From assembly GCF_015694405.1 (NCBI RefSeq), contig NZ_JADQDB010000004.1, positions 248,001 through 312,000 of the forward strand: a stretch of 64,000 nucleotides of DNA. The letters are read 5' to 3'. Positions within the stretch are counted from its first letter, which is position 1, and every line of letters begins with the position of its first letter. A program made the translations under genes and the position numbers. Source of the stretch: Pelagibacterium limicola. GTDB taxonomy: Bacteria > Pseudomonadota > Alphaproteobacteria > Rhizobiales > Devosiaceae. Under the pieces are notes generated by a model. The model did not search any database. It had not been told where the DNA came from and saw only the letters and a list, made by a program, of their open reading frames with translations. Shown piece after piece: positions 9,004 to 16,293 of the stretch.

Positions 9004-9465
9004 ATGTCCGAAATTGACCGCATAGACCGTCGCATCCTCGATCTGCTCCAACGCGACGGCAGGATAACCAATGCCGAACTCGCCCAGCGCGTGGGCATTC
9101 CAGCCACATCGATGAGCGACCGGTTAAAGCGTCTGCAAAAGCACGGCTATATCCTGGGGTTTACCGCCCGCATCGATCCCCATCGTGTCGGGCTGGGACT
9201 TTTGGTCTTCGTCGAGGTTTCGCTGGACAAAACCACCCCCGACGCGTTCGAGAAATTCTCCCGCGCCGTTCGTCACGCCCCGGAAATCCTTGAATGCCAC
9301 ATGGTCGCCGGCGGCTTCGATTATCTCGTCAAGGCTCGCGTCACCGACATGGCGCACTACCGCTCTTTTCTCGGCGATGTCCTCCTCAACATGCCCGGAG
9401 TCGCCGAAACCCGAACCTTTCCAGTCATGGAAGAAGTCAAACCCGACGCACCCTTGCCGATCTAA
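9004..9465 (+). CDS. Lrp/AsnC-family regulator, probable putA activator
   Basis: A 153-residue Lrp-type protein: N-terminal helix-turn-helix (RRILDLLQRDGRITNAELAQ, GIPATSMSDRLKRLQ) and a C-terminal RAM effector domain (LVFVEVSLDK, VAGGFDYLVKARV). It is divergent from putA with 142 bp between starts. This arrangement matches PutR-type regulators of alphaproteobacteria, which activate putA with proline; the role here is inferred from position. The ATG at 9004 gives the family's usual length; an upstream open frame has shadow composition. Confidence 0.88.
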   Translation: MSEIDRIDRRILDLLQRDGRITNAELAQRVGIPATSMSDRLKRLQKHGYILGFTARIDPHRVGLGLLVFVEVSLDKTTPDAFEKFSRAVRHAPEILECHMVAGGFDYLVKARVTDMAHYRSFLGDVLLNMPGVAETRTFPVMEEVKPDAPLPI

Positions 9466-9518
9466 ACATTGGCCTGTAGCTCTTACCTCACCCGCCGCCC
9501 CAACAGGGAACTGCCGCC

Positions 9519-10709
9519 ATGATGCACGGCCTCGCCGACCACCTCTCAGCAACGCTGGCGCAGATCCGCGCCGACGGACTCGAAAAATCCGAGACGGTCA
9601 TCGGCTCGTCCCAATCGGGAACGGTCACCGTCGGCGGCCGCCAGTTGGTGAACCTCTGCGCCAACAATTATCTCGGCCTCGCCGACCACTCCGAGGTGGT
9701 CGAGGCTACCATCAAGGCCACGGAAAATTTCGGCTCGGGCATGGCCTCGGTTCGTTTTATCTGCGGCACGCACGAACTGCATAAGGAGCTGGAAAATTCC
9801 GTCGCCCGCTATCTCGAAAAGGATGACGCCATTCTCTTCGGCTCCTGCTTCGATGCCAATGGCGGCATATTCGAAACCATCCTGGGCCCCGAGGATGCGG
9901 TGATCTCCGACACCCTTAACCACGCCTCTATCATCGATGGCGTACGGCTGAGCAAAGCCCGGCGCTACCGTTTCCAAACGTCGGACATGGATGACCTGCG
10001 TCTTCAGCTCCAGGCTGCCGATGACGACGGCGCACGCTTCAAGCTCATTGTCACTGACGGCGTCTTTTCGATGGACGGCTTCATCGCCAATCTCCCCGAA
10101 ATCTGCAATCTCGCCGAGCAATATCGTGCCGCTGTGATGATCGACGAGTGTCATGCCACCGGACACCTGGGCGAAAAGGGCAGGGGCACCCCGGCCCTCA
10201 CCGGTGCGGGCGGTCGAGTCGATATCATCTCCGGCACATTCGGCAAGACGCTGGGCGGTGCGATGGGCGGCTTTATCGCCGGCCCGCAGCCGGTGATCGA
10301 TCTGCTGCGCCAGCGCGCACGGCCCTATCTCTTTTCCAACGCCCTGCCGCCCGGCGTTGCCGCCGGTGCGATCAAGGCCATTGAGATTGCCGAAAAGGCC
10401 GACGATCTGCGCCGGACCCTCGCGAACTATACCGCCCGTTTCCGCTCCGCGCTGACCGAAGCGGGTTTCGACCTTGTCCCCGGCGAAACCCCCATCATTC
10501 CCCTGATGCTCTACGATGCGGTCAAGGCGCAGAAGATGGCTCAGGCCTTGCGTGATCGCGGCGTCCTCGTCTCCGCCTTTTCCTTCCCCGTCGTCCCGCG
10601 CGAAAAAGCCCGCATCCGCACCCAGATGTCCGCTGCATTGACCGACGAAAATATCTCATTCGCCATCGACGCATTCATCGGGGCGGGCCGGGACGTGGGG
10701 GTGATTTGA
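9519..10709 (+). CDS. kbl: glycine C-acetyltransferase (2-amino-3-ketobutyrate CoA ligase)
   Basis: A 396-residue PLP enzyme of the alpha-oxoamine synthase family. Seen: NYLGLADH, GSGMASVRFICGTHELHKELE, DEChATGHLG (IDECHATGH, the PLP-contacting Asp/His region) and the Schiff-base lysine in ISGTFGKTLGGAMGG. It converts 2-amino-3-ketobutyrate and CoA to glycine and acetyl-CoA, the second step of threonine degradation. Two tandem ATGs (9519, 9522) open the frame. The stop overlaps the tdh start (TGATG), so translation is coupled. Confidence 0.95.
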   Translation: MMHGLADHLSATLAQIRADGLEKSETVIGSSQSGTVTVGGRQLVNLCANNYLGLADHSEVVEATIKATENFGSGMASVRFICGTHELHKELENSVARYLEKDDAILFGSCFDANGGIFETILGPEDAVISDTLNHASIIDGVRLSKARRYRFQTSDMDDLRLQLQAADDDGARFKLIVTDGVFSMDGFIANLPEICNLAEQYRAAVMIDECHATGHLGEKGRGTPALTGAGGRVDIISGTFGKTLGGAMGGFIAGPQPVIDLLRQRARPYLFSNALPPGVAAGAIKAIEIAEKADDLRRTLANYTARFRSALTEAGFDLVPGETPIIPLMLYDAVKAQKMAQALRDRGVLVSAFSFPVVPREKARIRTQMSAALTDENISFAIDAFIGAGRDVGVI

Positions 10710-11743
10710 TGACCCGCACGATGAAAGCCCTCGTAAAAGCCAAGGCCGAACCCGGCCTCTGGATGCATGAGGTTCCTGTTCCCGAAATCGGCCCCGATGA
10801 CGTGCTGGTCAAGGTCACCCGCACCGGCATCTGCGGCACCGATCTGCACATCTTCAAATGGGACCAATGGGCGCAAGGCGCGGTGCCCGTACCCATGACC
10901 ATCGGCCATGAATATTCGGGTACCATCGCCGAGCTGGGCACCAATGTCACGCATTTGAACCTCGGTCAGCGCGTCTCGGGCGAAGGTCACGTGATCGGGT
11001 TCAAGTCCCGCGCTTCACGTGCCGGGCGCTTCCATCTCGATCCAGAAACGAAGGGCGTCGGTGTCAATCTCCCCGGTGCCTTCGCCGAATATGTCCGTAT
11101 CCCTGCCTTCAACATCGTGCCGCTCCCCGATGCGGTGGACGACGAACTCGCCTCGATCCTCGATCCCCTCGGCAATGCGGTCCACACCGCGCTCGCCTTC
11201 GATCTGGTGGGTGAGGACGTTCTGATTACCGGCGCAGGCCCCATAGGCATCATGAGCGCCGCCGTCGCCCGTCATGTCGGCGCCCGCCACATCGTCATCA
11301 CCGATCCCAACGACAACCGCCTCGAGCTTGCAAAAAAGGTCGAGCCGTCCGTCGTTACCGTCAATACCACCGAGGATCTGCGCGCCCTCGCCAATTCTCT
11401 CGGCATGACGGAGGGTTTCGATATTGGCTTTGAGATGAGCGGCGCGCCCGCCGCGATGGCGACTCTTACCGAACACCTCGTCATGGGCGGACGTATCGCC
11501 ATGCTGGGCCTGCCGGCAAAGCCCTTCGAATACGACTTCGCCAAGATGGTCCTGAAGATGCTGACCATCAAAGGCATTTACGGACGCGAGATGTTCGAGA
11601 CCTGGCACAAGATGCTCGCCATGCTCCAATCCGGCCTCGAAATCCGCCCGGTCATCACCAACCGCTTCAAGGCCGAGGATTTCGAGACCGCCTTCCAGTC
11701 CGCCATCCAGGGCGGGGCCGGCAAGATCGTTCTCGAGTGGTAG
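10709..11743 (+). CDS. tdh: L-threonine 3-dehydrogenase
   Basis: A 344-residue zinc-type alcohol dehydrogenase of the Tdh family: catalytic-zinc Cys in GICGTDLHIFKWDQW, GHEYSG, VSGEGH, FAEYVRIPAFN, FDLVGEDVLITGAGPIGIM (NAD site) and EMSGAPAAM. It oxidises threonine to 2-amino-3-ketobutyrate for kbl. Unusually, the four structural-zinc cysteines present in E. coli Tdh after SGEGH are all replaced (Gly, Ser, Ser, Asp in the segment IGFKSRASRAGRFHLD). The start is the ATG at 10709, not the TTG one codon before. Confidence 0.93.
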   Translation: MTRTMKALVKAKAEPGLWMHEVPVPEIGPDDVLVKVTRTGICGTDLHIFKWDQWAQGAVPVPMTIGHEYSGTIAELGTNVTHLNLGQRVSGEGHVIGFKSRASRAGRFHLDPETKGVGVNLPGAFAEYVRIPAFNIVPLPDAVDDELASILDPLGNAVHTALAFDLVGEDVLITGAGPIGIMSAAVARHVGARHIVITDPNDNRLELAKKVEPSVVTVNTTEDLRALANSLGMTEGFDIGFEMSGAPAAMATLTEHLVMGGRIAMLGLPAKPFEYDFAKMVLKMLTIKGIYGREMFETWHKMLAMLQSGLEIRPVITNRFKAEDFETAFQSAIQGGAGKIVLEW

Positions 11744-11749
11744 CGATGA

Positions 11750-11794
11750 GCGTTCTCGACAAAACCGTGCAGCGGCTTTGCGGTTCGAGAACGC
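11750..11794. promoter_or_regulatory. inverted repeat between tdh and the TetR gene
   Basis: Perfect 9-bp arms GCGTTCTCG (11750-11758) and CGAGAACGC (11786-11794), with a second inner pair AACCG/CGGTT (11763-11767, 11781-11785). No T-run follows, so it is a weak terminator candidate; its place 20 bp before the TetR start also fits an operator. Confidence 0.5.
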
Positions 11795-11813
11795 GAAAAT
11801 AGAGTGACCGCCA

Positions 11814-12389
11814 ATGCCCAGACCCAAGCTCCATTCCGACGAAACGATCCTCACCAAAGCCCATGAGGTGCTGGTTGCAAAAGGGCCGTCGAACTTTACG
11901 CTGACTGATGTGGCGAACGCCGTGGGCATTTCGCGCGCGGCGCTGATTCAGCGGTTCAACGACAAAGACACGCTGCATCTAAGGGTCATGGAAAAAGCGA
12001 CCGAAGAGGTCCGCGCCTATTTCGCTGCCGCATCCAAGGACGTTGGGCTCGGCCCACTCTGGAATATGCTGAAGGACCTGATCGCGGGCGTAGGCACCGG
12101 CGAGGATTTTGCCGGATACCTCCTCCTCGAGTGGAGCGACGTAACACACCCCGCGCTCAATACGCTGGCAGTGGCGCGCAATCGTATGGTGCGAAACGCC
12201 ATCAGAGACCGCCTGCCGGAAGGGCCGCATGATCGAGACAAGGCGGCGTTGTTGATCCAGTCAGTGATACAGGGCAGCTGCATGCAGTGGCTGGTTGAAA
12301 AACAGGGTACGCTCAACGCGTTCATGCTGGCGCAAACCCGCGCCATCATCGATACGCTCTATCCGGGCCAGGATCTGGGAAAGAGCTAG
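11814..12389 (+). CDS. TetR/AcrR-family transcriptional regulator
   Basis: A 191-residue protein with an N-terminal TetR DNA-binding domain: ILTKAHEVLVAKGPSNFTLT, then DVANAVGISRAALIQRF (recognition helix) and NDKDTLHLRV. The C-terminal ligand domain is helical and unassigned. It lies 70 bp after tdh on the same strand, behind a strong inverted repeat. It ends convergent with the DUF6481 gene (4-bp stop overlap). The target genes are unknown. Confidence 0.85.
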   Translation: MPRPKLHSDETILTKAHEVLVAKGPSNFTLTDVANAVGISRAALIQRFNDKDTLHLRVMEKATEEVRAYFAAASKDVGLGPLWNMLKDLIAGVGTGEDFAGYLLLEWSDVTHPALNTLAVARNRMVRNAIRDRLPEGPHDRDKAALLIQSVIQGSCMQWLVEKQGTLNAFMLAQTRAIIDTLYPGQDLGKS

Positions 12390-12532
12390 ACTTTCTTGCT
12401 CGTATCTGATTTGGCGCCGGACTTTACGGCTCCCGCCTTCTTTCCGGTCTTGAGCTTGTCGAGCAAAGCCTTCTTGGCGTCATATGCCGACTGGCGTCGT
12501 TCGGCGTAATCGTCGTTGCGTGGGGGCTTCAT
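12386..12532 (-). CDS. DUF6481-family small basic protein
   Basis: A 48-residue protein starting MKPPRNDDYAERR. The motif D-Y-x-E-R-R-x-x-A-x-x-A-K-x-A-L-L-x-K matches DUF6481, short alphaproteobacterial proteins of unknown function. The C-terminal third is Lys/Ala/Ser-rich (KAGAVKSGAKSD) and probably unstructured, suggesting nucleic-acid or ribosome contact, which is inference. Its ATG overlaps the stop of the BrnA-like gene (ATGA), so the two are translationally coupled. The longer open frame upstream is discarded because it would lie inside that gene. Confidence 0.7.
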   Translation of the reverse strand: MKPPRNDDYAERRQSAYDAKKALLDKLKTGKKAGAVKSGAKSDTSKKV

Positions 12533-12774
12533 ATGTCTGTCTCCTCTAATCCGGCCGCTGCGCGCAGTGCATCGTTGATCCGCTCCTGCCATCCCGGCCC
12601 GTCGTCCTGAAAATGCTCAAGCACGTCGCGGTCGATGCGGATCGAAACGAGTTCCTTGCCCTTGGGGATGGCGTTGCCTTTCGGCTTCACCTCCGCGGGC
12701 TTGGTCGTGGCGGCCTTGAAAAGGGCTTCCGCCCGATCGATGGCGCTGGTCGGACGGCGGGGAGTATGGGCCAT
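12529..12774 (-). CDS. BrnA-like antitoxin-family protein
   Basis: An 81-residue protein. The C-terminal half VSIRIDRDVLEHFQDDGPGW then QERINDALRAAAGL matches the BrnA ribbon-helix-helix type (VSIRLDxDVxxxFxxxGxGWQxRIN). In type II systems BrnA binds the BrnT RNase and DNA; no BrnT gene adjoins here, so it may be a stand-alone regulator. The N-terminal half is Lys/Ala/Pro-rich and flexible. The start is the ATG at 12774; the longer frame upstream opposes the VOC gene. A hairpin (12806-12835) lies in its leader. Confidence 0.75.
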   Translation of the reverse strand: MAHTPRRPTSAIDRAEALFKAATTKPAEVKPKGNAIPKGKELVSIRIDRDVLEHFQDDGPGWQERINDALRAAAGLEETDI

Positions 12775-12805
12775 TTGCTCATAACCATGCAGGGGAAATG
12801 AATGA

Positions 12806-12835
12806 CCCGGCCACGAGGTGGAATCTCTGGCCGGG
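12806..12835. promoter_or_regulatory. stem-loop upstream of the BrnA-like gene
   Basis: Perfect 8-bp arms CCCGGCCA (12806-12813) and TGGCCGGG (12828-12835), loop of 14 nt. It is 31 bp upstream of the BrnA-like start; no T-run follows on either strand. It could be an operator for the ribbon-helix-helix protein or an RNA hairpin. Confidence 0.4.
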
Positions 12836-12987
12836 CCGAAGCCCCTGATCGGCGAGATCAAGGACATGGGAAGCGATAGAGCAAGCCGACCGTGGCGACA
12901 AGACCTATTCGCATCTCGGCACGGCCGAGATGCTGCAACCCTTCGCCATGCGATTCCGTTTAGCCCGGTAGCCAACAGGAGGACTCG

Positions 12988-13416
12988 ATGGAAGCCCAGA
13001 AATTGCATCGCGGCCGGCTTATCGATCATCTGCAGCTTGTCGTTGCCGATTTTCCGGCGAGCCGACGACTTTACAGCGCCATAATGGAGGCGCTCGATAT
13101 CCCGGTCGGAGGCGAGGGCGAGAACTATATCTGGTTCGACGAACTGTTCATCTCGACAGCCGACAGCGAGGCAGCCGCCGGCGAGTTGACAGGCCGCCAC
13201 CATCTCGCCTTTCAGGCCCGTGATCGGGCAATGGTCGAAAAATTCTACGAGGTAGCGCTTGCCAATGGCGGGCGCGACAATGGCGGGCCCGGCGAGCGTG
13301 AATACCATCCTGGCTATTACGCTGCCTTCGTGCTTGACCCGGACGGGAACAATATCGAAGCGGTCTATCATGGTCCGGCCACGCTCAGCGCCAAGTCGGT
13401 CGAAGTCACCTTTTGA
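12988..13416 (+). CDS. VOC-family (glyoxalase/dioxygenase fold) protein
   Basis: A 142-residue single VOC module: metal-type His in LIDHLQLVVADF, central GRHHLAFQARDR, and terminal DPDGNNIEAVYH with the usual Glu. The paired beta-alpha-beta-beta-beta units give glyoxalase I, extradiol dioxygenase or resistance proteins; the substrate cannot be read. The start ATG at 12988 follows AGGAGG with good spacing. It is monocistronic, upstream of the promoter of the radical SAM gene. Confidence 0.8.
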   Translation: MEAQKLHRGRLIDHLQLVVADFPASRRLYSAIMEALDIPVGGEGENYIWFDELFISTADSEAAAGELTGRHHLAFQARDRAMVEKFYEVALANGGRDNGGPGEREYHPGYYAAFVLDPDGNNIEAVYHGPATLSAKSVEVTF

Positions 13417-13425
13417 CGCCGTGAC

Positions 13426-13454
13426 TTGATAATAACCGACACGACTGTTATAAA
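13426..13454 (+). promoter_or_regulatory. near-consensus sigma-70 promoter of the radical SAM gene
   Basis: TTGATA (13426-13431), exactly 17 bp, then TATAAA (13449-13454). The spacer carries an inverted pair ATAAC/GTTAT (13432-13436, 13447-13451) that could be an operator. Transcription should begin close to 13461, the first base of the upstream ATG, implying a leaderless message unless the ATG at 13509 is used. Confidence 0.7.
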
Positions 13455-13460
13455 TTGGCT

Positions 13461-14588
13461 ATGAAGGCTGCGCCCCACGCGTCGCCAAACATTATTCTTA
13501 GCCGTTTCATGTCCACCGCCCTTCCCGCTACGAAGACGGCCGCGCCTTTGCGCGCCGCCACGCAGCCATTTGCTCTCGATTTCGACCGCGCCGCATTCGA
13601 GCGTCTCAACGCGCAGCCCGGCCCGAGTATCGCCTATCGCACACTCTTTTCGCCCCATGCCAATCTTCCGGTTTCCTTGTGCAATTGGTGCAAGGCGCGG
13701 GACATCCCACCGCGCCGTCTCGTTAAAACCGCCCATGAGCGGGGAGGGCGTTCCGAGAAAATCCTGTTCGGCTTGTCCGACGGCTATGCCATTGAAACCG
13801 TTCTCATTCGCCGCCACGATGGCTACACGGCCTGCATCTCCTCACAGGTAGGCTGTGCCTTCGCTTGCCGCTTCTGCGCCTCGGGGCAGGCGGGTTTGAA
13901 GCGCAATCTCTCGCCCGGCGAAATCGTCGAGCAAATCGTCCGCCTCGGCCCAAGGGTCAACCGCATCGTTTTCATGGGCATCGGCGAGCCGCTCAACAAT
14001 TATGCCAACGTCCTTGCCGCTATCCGAATTCTGCGCGAGAGGGAGGGCATGGCGTTTCCCACCTCAGGCATCACCATCTCCACGATCGGCATTCCCAAGG
14101 CCCTCAAGGCCCTGCGTGAGGAACATCTGAGGATCAACCTCACCATCTCGCTCCACGCCACGACGCAGGAGACGCGCGCCGCGCTCATCCCCGGAGCGGC
14201 AAGGCACGACATCGGGGAAGTCGTCGCCCGTTCCCTCTCCTGGGCCGAACGGCACAATCGCATCGCTACCTTCGTCTATCTCATCCTGCCCGGCATCAAC
14301 GATACGCGCGCCGATCTGGACCGGCTGTCGTCGATGTTCGCCGGTCAACTCGCCCGCATCAATCTCATGCGCTGGAACCCGGTCGATGGCATCGCACTCA
14401 AGCGCACCGATGACCATACCCTGAGCGCCTTCCGAGATGGGCTCGAAAAGGCCGGGATCCCCGTCGTCGTGCGCGACACGCAAGGGCGGGACATCGCTGC
14501 CGCTTGCGGTCAGCTCTGGCTACGGGATTTGAAAGGACTCCGGGTCGGGACAAGAAAGCTGGTTGACGAACAAAATTATCTGACTTAA
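13461..14588 (+). CDS. RlmN/Cfr-family radical SAM RNA methyltransferase
   Basis: About 375 residues. The radical SAM cluster is C-x3-C-x2-C in GCAFACRFCASG, preceded by TACISSQVG. Family blocks follow: FMGIGEPLNNY, TISTIGIPKAL, ISLHATTQETR, LILPGINDT, and the C-terminal methyl-carrying Cys in RDIAAACGQLW. RlmN methylates C2 of A2503 in 23S rRNA and A37 of some tRNAs; Cfr methylates C8 of the same base and gives drug resistance. The N-terminal region is divergent, so this may be a second paralogue rather than housekeeping RlmN. Two starts are possible: ATG 13461 (leaderless) or ATG 13509. Confidence 0.82.
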   Translation: MKAAPHASPNIILSRFMSTALPATKTAAPLRAATQPFALDFDRAAFERLNAQPGPSIAYRTLFSPHANLPVSLCNWCKARDIPPRRLVKTAHERGGRSEKILFGLSDGYAIETVLIRRHDGYTACISSQVGCAFACRFCASGQAGLKRNLSPGEIVEQIVRLGPRVNRIVFMGIGEPLNNYANVLAAIRILREREGMAFPTSGITISTIGIPKALKALREEHLRINLTISLHATTQETRAALIPGAARHDIGEVVARSLSWAERHNRIATFVYLILPGINDTRADLDRLSSMFAGQLARINLMRWNPVDGIALKRTDDHTLSAFRDGLEKAGIPVVVRDTQGRDIAAACGQLWLRDLKGLRVGTRKLVDEQNYLT

Positions 14589-14593
14589 GTCAG
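14580..14593. promoter_or_regulatory. perfect 14-bp palindrome before the MarR-GNAT gene
   Basis: CTGACTTAAGTCAG spans the stop codon of the radical SAM gene and ends 7 bp before the MarR-GNAT ATG. Its size and place fit an operator for the MarR domain encoded immediately downstream. Confidence 0.6.
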
Positions 14594-14600
14594 GTAAATC

Positions 14601-15476
14601 ATGCAGCCAGATCCTATCTCCCGCGTCCGCCGCTTCGCCCGCACCGTGACCTCCGAGGTCGGCGCGCTCGATCAGTCCTTTCTCGGTCGCGGCCGTCCGC
14701 TAGGGGTGGCGCGTGTGCTCAATGCCATCGGGCACGGCCGTACCGATGTTGCAGAGATCCGCGATTATCTCGGCCTCGATTCAGGGCTTATGAGCCGCAT
14801 CCTGCGTGGCCTTGAAGATGAGGGTCTCATCGAAACCCGCCCCGACCCGGCCGACGGCCGCCGCCGCATCGCCGCCCTTACCAAAGCCGGCCAACGCGAA
14901 TTCCGGGCCTATGAAAAGCTCTCCAACGCCCGCGCCGAAAGGGTACTGGCCCGCCACCCGCAGCCCGAAATCCTGCTCGCCGCGATGGATCTCGTCGCTT
15001 CGGCCTTGGGTCGCGATCGCATCGCCTTCGAGCAAGTGGATCCTCGCGAGGAACGGGCGCGCTATTGCCTGGGAGAATATTACGCCGAGCTTGCCCGGCG
15101 GTTCGAGAACGGCTTCGAGGTGTCATTGTCCGCCGATCCGCAGGCAGACGACATGATCCGTCCCCGCGGCGCCTTCATTCTGGCCATGTCCGACGGCCTG
15201 CCCATCGGCTGCGTCGGATTGAAGGGCACCGACAAGGGCTATGCCGAGGTCAAACGCCTTTGGGTCGCCCCCTCGGCGCGCGGGCTCGGCCTTGCAAAGC
15301 GCCTCATGGACGTCACGGAACGCACAGCGCGCGAACTTGGCATAAGGACCTTGCGGCTCGACACCAATCGGGCACTCCCCGAAGCCATCAGAATGTATCG
15401 CAACTCCGGCTGGACCGAAATCGACCGCTTCAACGACGATCCCTATCCCGACTTCTTCTTCGAAAAGCACCTCTAG
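14601..15476 (+). CDS. MarR-GNAT fusion (regulator/acetyltransferase)
   Basis: A 291-residue two-domain protein. Residues ~1-145 are a MarR winged helix (RTDVAEIRDYLGLDSGLMSR, then DPADGRRRIAALTKAG, the wing). Residues ~150-291 are a GNAT acetyltransferase with the acetyl-CoA loop VAPSARGLGLAKRLM and LDTNRALPEAIRMYRNSGW. Such fusions are common in alphaproteobacteria; the acetyl acceptor is unknown. It begins 12 bp after the radical SAM gene, behind a perfect palindrome likely to be its own operator, so the pair probably forms a regulated unit. Confidence 0.88.
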   Translation: MQPDPISRVRRFARTVTSEVGALDQSFLGRGRPLGVARVLNAIGHGRTDVAEIRDYLGLDSGLMSRILRGLEDEGLIETRPDPADGRRRIAALTKAGQREFRAYEKLSNARAERVLARHPQPEILLAAMDLVASALGRDRIAFEQVDPREERARYCLGEYYAELARRFENGFEVSLSADPQADDMIRPRGAFILAMSDGLPIGCVGLKGTDKGYAEVKRLWVAPSARGLGLAKRLMDVTERTARELGIRTLRLDTNRALPEAIRMYRNSGWTEIDRFNDDPYPDFFFEKHL

Positions 15477-15529
15477 CTTTGCTCACGCATATGCGCGATA
15501 AAGCCATCCATCTTCGCCGGATGGCCGAT

Positions 15530-15871
15530 ATGCGCGCTCGCACTCCCTTTCCATCCATAGCCGTACTGCTTCTCGTCCTCGCCGCCGCCCTCTTCGGGCC
15601 AGGCTGGGGACAGGCGTGGCCTTTCGCGGCAACGACAGATCGAGGGTATATCTCCGCCCTCGTGGACGCGGACGCGAGCCTGCGCCCGCACCTCCCGAGT
15701 GGTGTCGCGGCTTTCGCTGATGAGGATGCCTCCGAGACATTCTTGATTCCCGGCGCCGGCCAGCCTGTTCGAGCTCGGGGGTTGGCCGCGCTTTTGCCCG
15801 GCTCGCAGCCTGTACTTGGCCCCGCCGGCCGCCAAAGCCTTTATTCGCCCCGCGCCCCGCCGCTCGCCTGA
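15530..15871 (+). CDS. possible small exported protein
   Basis: A 113-residue frame opening MRARTPFPS then a hydrophobic run (IAVLLLVLAAALFG) and cleavage-like GWGQAWPFA, so a signal peptide is plausible. The C-terminal third becomes Arg/Pro-rich and may be out of frame: the same bases in another frame read more sensibly (LYLAPPAAKAF). An opposing minus-strand frame of similar length exists at 15473-15835. No family is recognised. Call it a candidate only; a frameshift near 15760 is possible. Confidence 0.35.
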   Translation: MRARTPFPSIAVLLLVLAAALFGPGWGQAWPFAATTDRGYISALVDADASLRPHLPSGVAAFADEDASETFLIPGAGQPVRARGLAALLPGSQPVLGPAGRQSLYSPRAPPLA

Positions 15872-15947
15872 CCTTTCAACAGTCTCTCGTTCCGTGCGTC
15901 CGCATCACCCGTGCGGCGCTGTATGTTGTGGTTACAAGGTCATTCCA

Positions 15948-16247
15948 ATGTCTGAAATTCAATCTTCCGGCGAGGGGCATTTCCCCTACTTCCGCATGCC
16001 CCGTTTCGCTCCGACCGATGCCCGCCGGCCCATCTGGGCGATAGTCCATGCGCTGCCCGCGTTCCTTTATCTGGCCCTCAACGTCTGGATCGTCGGGCTG
16101 GGTCTGGTGCTGGTCGTCAATATGGCGGTCCCATTGCCCGCGCCGGTGCTCGCCACCTTGATCGGTCTCGTCGCCATTCCCTGCGGAACGGCGTCGTGGG
16201 TACTGTTCGTGCGCTGCGTTGAAGTCGAGGCGGCAATCGCCTCGTGA
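15948..16247 (+). CDS. small membrane protein, two predicted transmembrane segments
   Basis: A 99-residue protein starting MSEIQSSGEG. After a polar N-terminus come two hydrophobic segments, about residues 29-58 (IWAIVHALPAFLYLALNVWI, VGLGLVLVV) and 65-90 (APVLATLIGLVAIPCGTASW). No family is recognised. A hairpin (16254-16277) followed by GTTT lies just after the stop. The ATG at 15948 is chosen over the upstream frame, which has no sense. Confidence 0.6.
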   Translation: MSEIQSSGEGHFPYFRMPRFAPTDARRPIWAIVHALPAFLYLALNVWIVGLGLVLVVNMAVPLPAPVLATLIGLVAIPCGTASWVLFVRCVEVEAAIAS

Positions 16248-16253
16248 GCGTCC

Positions 16254-16280
16254 GGCCCGCGCTTCGCGGTGCGGGCCGTT
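16254..16280 (+). terminator. weak intrinsic terminator-like hairpin
   Basis: Arms GGCCCGC (16254-16260) and GCGGGCC (16271-16277) with a 10-nt loop, followed by GTTTA. The U-tract is short, so termination may be partial. It sits 6 bp after the membrane-protein stop. Confidence 0.45.
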
Positions 16281-16293
16281 TACGACCCGGGGC

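Noticed and set aside
8103-9017. Plus-strand open frames of 300-420 codons opposite putA and running into the Lrp-type gene
   Set aside because: Composition is Arg/Ser/Pro-rich with no family features; they are shadows of putA. Only the part from 9004 is the real Lrp-type gene.
12836-12980. Possible C-terminal remnant of a gene (a tail reading DKTYSHLGTAEMLQPFAMRF) before the VOC gene
   Set aside because: Codon use looks coding for ~27 codons but there is no start, family or upstream continuation, so I did not annotate it.
15473-15835. A 120-codon minus-strand frame
   Set aside because: Gly/Arg/Glu-rich, no start context; the plus-strand frame with a signal-peptide-like start is slightly better but also weak.
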